Shown here one piece after another: positions 30,721 to 35,111 of a stretch of DNA of 35,111 nucleotides. Position numbers and translations under genes: made by a program. The notes below the pieces were generated by a model. That model had not been told where the DNA came from. It saw only the letters and a program-made list of their open reading frames with translations, and ran no database searches. Location: assembly GCA_934725535.1 (NCBI GenBank), contig CAKVBV010000021.1:1-35111 (forward strand). Direction: 5' to 3'. Source of the stretch: an uncultured Bacteroidales bacterium (GTDB taxonomy: Bacteria; Bacteroidota; Bacteroidia; Bacteroidales; Paludibacteraceae). Position 1 is the stretch's first letter, and each line of letters opens with the position of its first letter.

Positions 30721-31200
30721 ATGAAAAAGAAATACGTAATAGGACTACTATTGTTGGTCGCTGCCTTCAGCAGTTGCAAGCAGAACGACTGGTTGGACTG
30801 GAAGGTGCAGAACGAGTTGTGGCTCATCGAGAATGCCAAGAAAGAGGGCGTGATAACCACCCCTACGGGGTTGCAGTACGAGGTCATACAATCGGGGCCA
30901 AGCACAGGCTACCCTATACGACCTGACGACTCTAAGGTTGTGACAATCAGTTACAAAGGCAGTCTCATCAACGGCTATCAATTCGATTCTTCCGACTCCT
31001 ACACCGCATACACCACCGCTTTTGTGGACGGCTTTATTGAAGGCTTGAAAAGGATGAAGCAGTTTGATACATACCGATTCTATATCCCTTGGGAATTAGG
31101 TTATGGAAGTAAAGGAAACAGTGTTGCCGAAGGCAATAGCGGTTATATTCCCCCTTATACCACGCTGATCTTTGAGGTGACATTAGAGAGCGTCAACTAA
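30721..31200 (+). CDS. FKBP-type peptidyl-prolyl isomerase, lipoprotein
   Basis: The protein is 159 aa from the ATG at 30721; the TTG two codons earlier is not needed. The signal MKKKYVIGLLLLVAAFSSC has Cys 19 as the lipidated residue. The FKBP domain shows YKGSLINGYQFDSS, VDGFIEGLKRM and FYIPWELGYG, ending IPPYTTLIFEVTLESV. The usual W of VPGW is replaced by F (VDGF), so activity may be low. It would assist protein folding in the periplasm or at the outer membrane. Its stop codon shares one base with the start of the next gene (TAATG), so the two lipoproteins are translationally coupled. Confidence 0.88.
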   Translation: MKKKYVIGLLLLVAAFSSCKQNDWLDWKVQNELWLIENAKKEGVITTPTGLQYEVIQSGPSTGYPIRPDDSKVVTISYKGSLINGYQFDSSDSYTAYTTAFVDGFIEGLKRMKQFDTYRFYIPWELGYGSKGNSVAEGNSGYIPPYTTLIFEVTLESVN

Positions 31201-31664
31201 TGCTAAAACGCTGGTTTGTAATAGGGTGTATAGCATTGGGATTGGCGGCATGCGACGACAATTCGTATCGGGAAAGCCCCATACCTTATGCTCCCGTGCA
31301 ATACACCGTCAACGTAACCACGGAGCACCCTAACTTCATGAAAGACAACGGCTTCCAAACGCTACCTCCCATCACGGAACGCCGTTTCGAGGAAGATTTT
31401 ATCGGCTATGCAGGATTGCTCGTTTGGGTGGACGGCTTCAACACCTATCGTGCCGCCGACCTCTGCTGCCCCAATTGCCTACTACGCAACAAACCAGTGG
31501 AAATAGACGGTATGTTTGCCGTCTGCCCTACCTGCGGCGAACAATTCGACTTGAATGGCGGCTTTTGCACGCCGCAAACGGGAGTTACAGGCTATGCATT
31601 GAAACAATATCGTGTGCAAGAATCGCACACTATGGCAGGATATAAACTGGTTGTACACAATTAG
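31200..31664 (+). CDS. Small four-cysteine (Rieske-like or zinc-ribbon-like) lipoprotein
   Basis: The protein is 154 aa. The signal MLKRWFVIGCIALGLAAC has lipobox LAAC (Cys 18). The core carries two C-P-x-C pairs: ADLCCPNCLL and AVCPTCGEQFDLNGG, followed by FCTPQTGVTGYALKQYRV. The arrangement recalls Rieske-type [2Fe-2S] proteins, but all visible ligands are Cys and no C-x-H pair is present, so zinc binding is more likely. It is coupled to the FKBP lipoprotein and lies 2 bp before the helicase gene. Similar small lipoproteins with CPNC/CPxCG exist in Bacteroidales; their role is unknown to me. Confidence 0.75.
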   Translation: MLKRWFVIGCIALGLAACDDNSYRESPIPYAPVQYTVNVTTEHPNFMKDNGFQTLPPITERRFEEDFIGYAGLLVWVDGFNTYRAADLCCPNCLLRNKPVEIDGMFAVCPTCGEQFDLNGGFCTPQTGVTGYALKQYRVQESHTMAGYKLVVHN

Positions 31665-31666
31665 TT

Positions 31667-34600
31667 ATGCTCAGTATCTACAAGGCATCGGCAGGCAGCG
31701 GTAAGACCTACACGCTCACGCGCGAGTATCTGAAGATGATGCTTGCGGACTATCGTCTTGCCGCTGACGGAAGGTTGCCGCACAGCCATATCCTTGCCGT
31801 TACTTTCACCAAGAAAGCCACCGCCGAGATGAAGGAGCGTATCCTGCAATCGCTTTATACACTGTCGGTTACGCCGAGCAACTCCCCTTACCTCACCGAC
31901 CTCATTCGCGAGTGCCACCTCACGGAAAACGAGATACAATCACGCGCCAAATCGCTGATGGTGGGCATACTGCAAGACTACACCCATTTCTCCGTCTCCA
32001 CCATCGACGGCTTCTTCCAACAGGTCATCCGCACCTTTGCTATGGAACTCGGACTGCCCACCACCTACGACCTATCCATGGACGGCGAGGAAATCATCCT
32101 GCAAGCCGTGGACGATGTGTTTCGGCAGGTGCGCAACCGGCAAGACGACACCGTAACAAGTTGGCTAACAGCCTTTTCACAGGACAATATCGACAACGAC
32201 AGCCGCTGGAACCCCAGGGATGCCGTCGGGCTCTTCTCACGGGAACTGCTGCGCGAACAACTCATACGCCACCTTGCCGAAGTACGCAAAGCCTTTGCCG
32301 ACAAGGACGGACTGCGCCGTTATCAAGAGCAACTCAAGCAACTATGCCATGATACCGAGCAGTATATCAGCCAATTACAGGCACAAGTCCGCACGTTCAC
32401 CAACTGCGTTGAGGGGCTGAACACCAAAGCACTCATACCATTCACCAAACCCCTCAACGACCTCATCGACAAAGGTCTCGGAGCAACTTTCCTCAAAGTC
32501 CTTGACAATCCCAAGTCCCTCTGCACCGTCTCCAAGACCACCAAGGCGCAGCAGGCGGACATAGCCGCGCTCTACGAGCAGCACCTCCAACCGCTGTTCC
32601 GCGAGATGCACGACCTGTTCACCGGCACGCGCATGCGCGACTACTACACCGCCGACGCCATACTCCGCAACCTCTATGCCACGGGGCTGCTGCAAGACGT
32701 GGCAGGACAGGTCGAAGCCACCAACAGACGACTCGGACGGCTCCCCATCTCGGACATAAACATGCTGATTAACAACATCATAGACGGTCAGGACGCACCC
32801 TTTATCTACGAGCGTATCGGGCAGTATCTGCACCATTTTATGATGGACGAGTTCCAGGACACCAGCAGCCTGCAATGGGAGAATTTCCGCCCGCTCATAC
32901 AGGAAGCCGAGGCATTCAACCGCTCCAATCTCATCGTGGGCGACATCAAACAGAGCATCTACCGCTGGCGCAACTCCGAGTGGCGGCTGTTGGACGAAGT
33001 GGAACACGAGTTTGCCAACACCTGCCTCCCCGCCATGAAGGACAACTGGCGCACAGCCCCCGTGGTAGTGGCTGAGAATGAGGAGGTTATAGCACGCTAC
33101 AGCAACTGGGTGGCCGACCGTTTGGATGCCGATGCCACCGAGTGGCACACCCCCGACCTATCGGATTCCGTACGCCGCATCTATGCACCCGCAAGCGTGC
33201 ACCAAGACGCACAGAAGCACCTGCCGGGCGTCTTCCAAATGCAGTTCTTCGACAGCGAAAACGTTGAGCAGCAATGCCTTGACGCACTGCCGCCCTTGTT
33301 GGAGCAGTTGCAGCGCGAGGGCTTTGCCATGGGCGACATCGCCATGCTTGTCCGCCAGACGAGCGAAGCCGAGACACTCTCCCACTACCTCATCGACCAC
33401 GGCTACAACGTCCAATCGGCAGAGGGCTTGCGCGTCCAATCGCACCCCGCCGTACAACTCATCGTGTGCCTCTTGCAGCAACAGGTACTACGCATGCAAA
33501 ACGCTGTTAATGAGGTTATTGACGCGCAAATCCGCCAACTCCGACCCGCTTTCACCGCAGACGAAACCACCGCCATCGAGCATGCCCGTCTCCTGCCGCT
33601 TTACGAGCAAGTGCAGTCCCTCATCGGCGCACTCCGCCTCACCGAACAGGAGGGTGCCTTGCCCTACCTCACCACCTTCCAGGACTATGTCTATCAGTTC
33701 ACGCAGAACCGCGTGGCAGATGTTGCGTCTTTCCTCGAATACTGGGAACGCAAATCGCGTCGTGCCTCCGTGCCGTCGCCCGATGCCGGCGATGCCATCC
33801 GCATCATGACCATTCACAGCAGCAAAGGGCTGGAGTTCGACGTCGTCATTCTGCCCTTCCTCACATGGGATGTGATGAAGATTCGCGCCACCGAAGTCCT
33901 CTGGTGCACCCCGCAAACCGAGCCTTTCAGCCGTATGCCGCTGGTGGCTGTTCCCGCAAGCAGCAGGTTGCTAAACACTTGGTTTCGTGATGATTACATA
34001 CGCGAAGTCGTATTGCAGTACATCGACAACCTCAACCTCACCTACGTAGCCTTCACCCGCCCCAAATACCGTCTCTATGCCTTCGGCGAGATGTGCCCCA
34101 ACGACAGCAAGGGCAACCCGAAAATAGCCAACATAGGGCACCTGTTATCATACCTCTACCGCAACGATTTGGGCGAAACCGGCACCTATCTCCGCACGGC
34201 AGAGGGCGATTTGAGTCCCCGCAAACGCCCTGAAACAGCCGGCACGCACACCCGTCCTGCCCAATATGTCTCCTCGCCCATTGGCGAAAGGCTCATGCTC
34301 CGCAGCCGGGCAGAGGACGATTTCACGCCCGACACCCCCTTGGCAACCATCGACCTCGGCATCCTGATGCACGAATGGCTGTCCTGCATCACCACATGGA
34401 GCGACGCGGACTCCTCCTTGCAACGCCTTTTAGACAACGGGCGCATCACTGCCACACAAGCCCCCATCCTCCGCGCACAACTCCAACAACTCTCACAACT
34501 ACTTGAATCAGAGCAACATACAGACTGGTTCGATGGCACATATTCCGTCCTGACCGAGCGCGACATTCTCATGCCCAACGGCACTACCGGTCGTCCGGAC

Positions 34601-34774
34601 CGCGTTATGCTCAGCGGCAACCGTGCCATCGTCATCGATTACAAGTTCGGTTCCGAACACAAGCACCAATACCACGAACAGGTACGCGACTACATCACCC
34701 TCCTCCAACGCATGGGCTACACCACTGACGGTTACCTTATCTATGTGGCAATGAGCAAGATAGAGAAAGTATAA
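31667..34774 (+). CDS. UvrD/AddA-like helicase-nuclease (RecB-family)
   Basis: The protein is 1035 aa, a superfamily-1 helicase with a C-terminal nuclease. Motif I is KASAGSGKT (Lys 13), motif II is MMDEFQDT (Asp 394, Glu 395), then GDIKQSIYRWRNSEW, motif V TIHSSKGLEFDVVILPF and motif VI YVAFTRPKYRLY. The C-terminal end has the PD-(D/E)xK nuclease core VIDYKFG (about Asp 991, Lys 993) followed by QYHEQVRDY. This is the AddA/RecB pattern: it would process double-strand DNA ends for recombination, normally with a second nuclease subunit. No AddB-type gene is visible here; the insertion sequence at the right edge starts 180 bp downstream. The gene is close to the two upstream lipoprotein genes and may share their transcript. 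Confidence 0.92.
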   Translation: MLSIYKASAGSGKTYTLTREYLKMMLADYRLAADGRLPHSHILAVTFTKKATAEMKERILQSLYTLSVTPSNSPYLTDLIRECHLTENEIQSRAKSLMVGILQDYTHFSVSTIDGFFQQVIRTFAMELGLPTTYDLSMDGEEIILQAVDDVFRQVRNRQDDTVTSWLTAFSQDNIDNDSRWNPRDAVGLFSRELLREQLIRHLAEVRKAFADKDGLRRYQEQLKQLCHDTEQYISQLQAQVRTFTNCVEGLNTKALIPFTKPLNDLIDKGLGATFLKVLDNPKSLCTVSKTTKAQQADIAALYEQHLQPLFREMHDLFTGTRMRDYYTADAILRNLYATGLLQDVAGQVEATNRRLGRLPISDINMLINNIIDGQDAPFIYERIGQYLHHFMMDEFQDTSSLQWENFRPLIQEAEAFNRSNLIVGDIKQSIYRWRNSEWRLLDEVEHEFANTCLPAMKDNWRTAPVVVAENEEVIARYSNWVADRLDADATEWHTPDLSDSVRRIYAPASVHQDAQKHLPGVFQMQFFDSENVEQQCLDALPPLLEQLQREGFAMGDIAMLVRQTSEAETLSHYLIDHGYNVQSAEGLRVQSHPAVQLIVCLLQQQVLRMQNAVNEVIDAQIRQLRPAFTADETTAIEHARLLPLYEQVQSLIGALRLTEQEGALPYLTTFQDYVYQFTQNRVADVASFLEYWERKSRRASVPSPDAGDAIRIMTIHSSKGLEFDVVILPFLTWDVMKIRATEVLWCTPQTEPFSRMPLVAVPASSRLLNTWFRDDYIREVVLQYIDNLNLTYVAFTRPKYRLYAFGEMCPNDSKGNPKIANIGHLLSYLYRNDLGETGTYLRTAEGDLSPRKRPETAGTHTRPAQYVSSPIGERLMLRSRAEDDFTPDTPLATIDLGILMHEWLSCITTWSDADSSLQRLLDNGRITATQAPILRAQLQQLSQLLESEQHTDWFDGTYSVLTERDILMPNGTTGRPDRVMLSGNRAIVIDYKFGSEHKHQYHEQVRDYITLLQRMGYTTDGYLIYVAMSKIEKV

Positions 34775-34953
34775 ACCCCTCTGCATCTCCCCGCATTCCG
34801 ACTGAACTTCTGCCACATTTTTCCCAGGATTTCTGTCATATTCCTGCCTGTTTTATGCCAATTTTTTGGTCTATGGGTCAAATTGCAGGCTGGGAAGTGG
34901 CTTCATGTCCGATGAATAGGGCGTTGCAGACGATTCAAAAGGTTCAGACTAAA
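34775..34953. other. Intergenic stretch between the helicase gene and the insertion sequence
   Basis: No gene. It contains three spaced related motifs on the plus strand, CTGCCACATTTTT (34811), CTGTCATATT (34836) and ATGCCAATTTTTTGG (34856). This resembles the promoter-like upstream sequence of a gene that should lie further right and has been separated from it by the insertion sequence. Confidence 0.4.
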
Positions 34954-35111
34954 AATTATTGCTGTCCGGTAAACACAGCCCAAAGAAGAAAAGTCCCTTC
35001 CAAATGCCCATAAAAAGGCTTTACCTTTGCAGCATGAAAGGAGAGGTATCAAAAATTAAGATGATGAGTCACGCGAATGTGAGGATAAAAAATATGCCCT
35101 CAGTGTCCTTT
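34954..35111 (+). mobile_element. Insertion sequence, left end and start of its transposase gene (partial)
   Basis: The 21-bp end at 34954-34974 is the complement of 55-75. After it come GTCCGGTAAAC, then AAATGCCCATAAA and a -7 box, TACCTTTG (35022-35029). An open frame begins at 35034. The element is cut by the window edge, so the family and length are unknown. Confidence 0.6.
35034..35111 (+). CDS. Putative transposase, N-terminal fragment
   Basis: Twenty-six codons without a stop run to the window edge (MKGEVSKIKMMSHANV, then RIKNMPSVSF). The ATG at 35034 is only 5 bp past the -7 box, so translation may really start at one of the two ATGs at 35061 or 35064. The call rests on position inside an insertion-sequence end, not on recognised transposase motifs. 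Confidence 0.4.
   Translation, partial: MKGEVSKIKMMSHANVRIKNMPSVSF

Noticed and set aside
1..35111. Integrative element or prophage covering the window
   Set aside because: No integrase, relaxase, phage structural or tra genes are present, and core genes (prfC, dut, cls) are spread through the window.

Overview
The window reads as a chromosomal contig from a member of the order Bacteroidales. Several things support this. Promoters fit the Bacteroidetes sigma-70 pattern (TTTG at about -33, 19-21 bp, then TAnnTTTG at about -7). There are many SPII lipoproteins. Typical gene families are present: DUF3244, DUF4292 next to an EnvC-type M23 protein, a GH2 enzyme with a Bacteroidetes-type C-terminus, a GH3-type acyl-adenylating enzyme, and a TPR-membrane-HTH regulator. 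I found no rRNA, tRNA or CRISPR array. Both window ends carry the same 21-bp end sequence in opposite orientation, apparently the ends of two divergent copies of one insertion sequence facing outward, so the contig probably broke in repeats.

Layout. 1-3952: a leftward set of four secreted or lipoprotein genes. Two are paralogues with a degenerate Ig-like domain; the others are a larger lipoprotein and a DUF3244 protein. The set diverges from a rightward membrane-anchored TPR/HTH regulator (4144-5931) across two overlapping, symmetric promoters. 6.5-14.6 kb: a rightward lipid and envelope block with an AMP-forming acyl-CoA synthetase, a GH3-family enzyme overlapping a PlsC acyltransferase by 4 bp, a beta-barrel-like protein, a lipoprotein hydrolase and a surface lipoprotein. 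14.5-18.4 kb: a leftward glycan pair (GH2 then GH13). 18.6-22.4 kb: phosphopantetheinyl transferase, release factor RF3 (prfC) and a nucleoside permease. 22.7-25.2 kb: a candidate structured RNA, then a CDP-alcohol phosphatidyltransferase and a cardiolipin-synthase-type enzyme. 25.2-34.8 kb: an XRE regulator (leftward), a lipid kinase, dut, a TPR/DUF4292/EnvC run, an FKBP lipoprotein, a four-cysteine lipoprotein and an AddA-like helicase-nuclease.

Phospholipid and acyl metabolism recurs (acyl-CoA synthetase, GH3, PlsC, CDP-alcohol transferase, cardiolipin synthase, lipid kinase), together with envelope biogenesis.

The least ordinary content lies between the genes. Many intergenic spaces hold a short tandem array with a strict period of 7, 8 or 11/22 bp. 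The unit sequence differs between arrays, yet some units recur in inverted form many kilobases away. The largest array fills the 5' leader of the GH3 operon. Others abut start codons or form the 3' ends of genes. A second class is palindromic: a GACGACGCG-agc-CGCGTCGTC element, and a CCCCTC/GAGGGG element, one copy of which appears to be inserted in frame in prfC.
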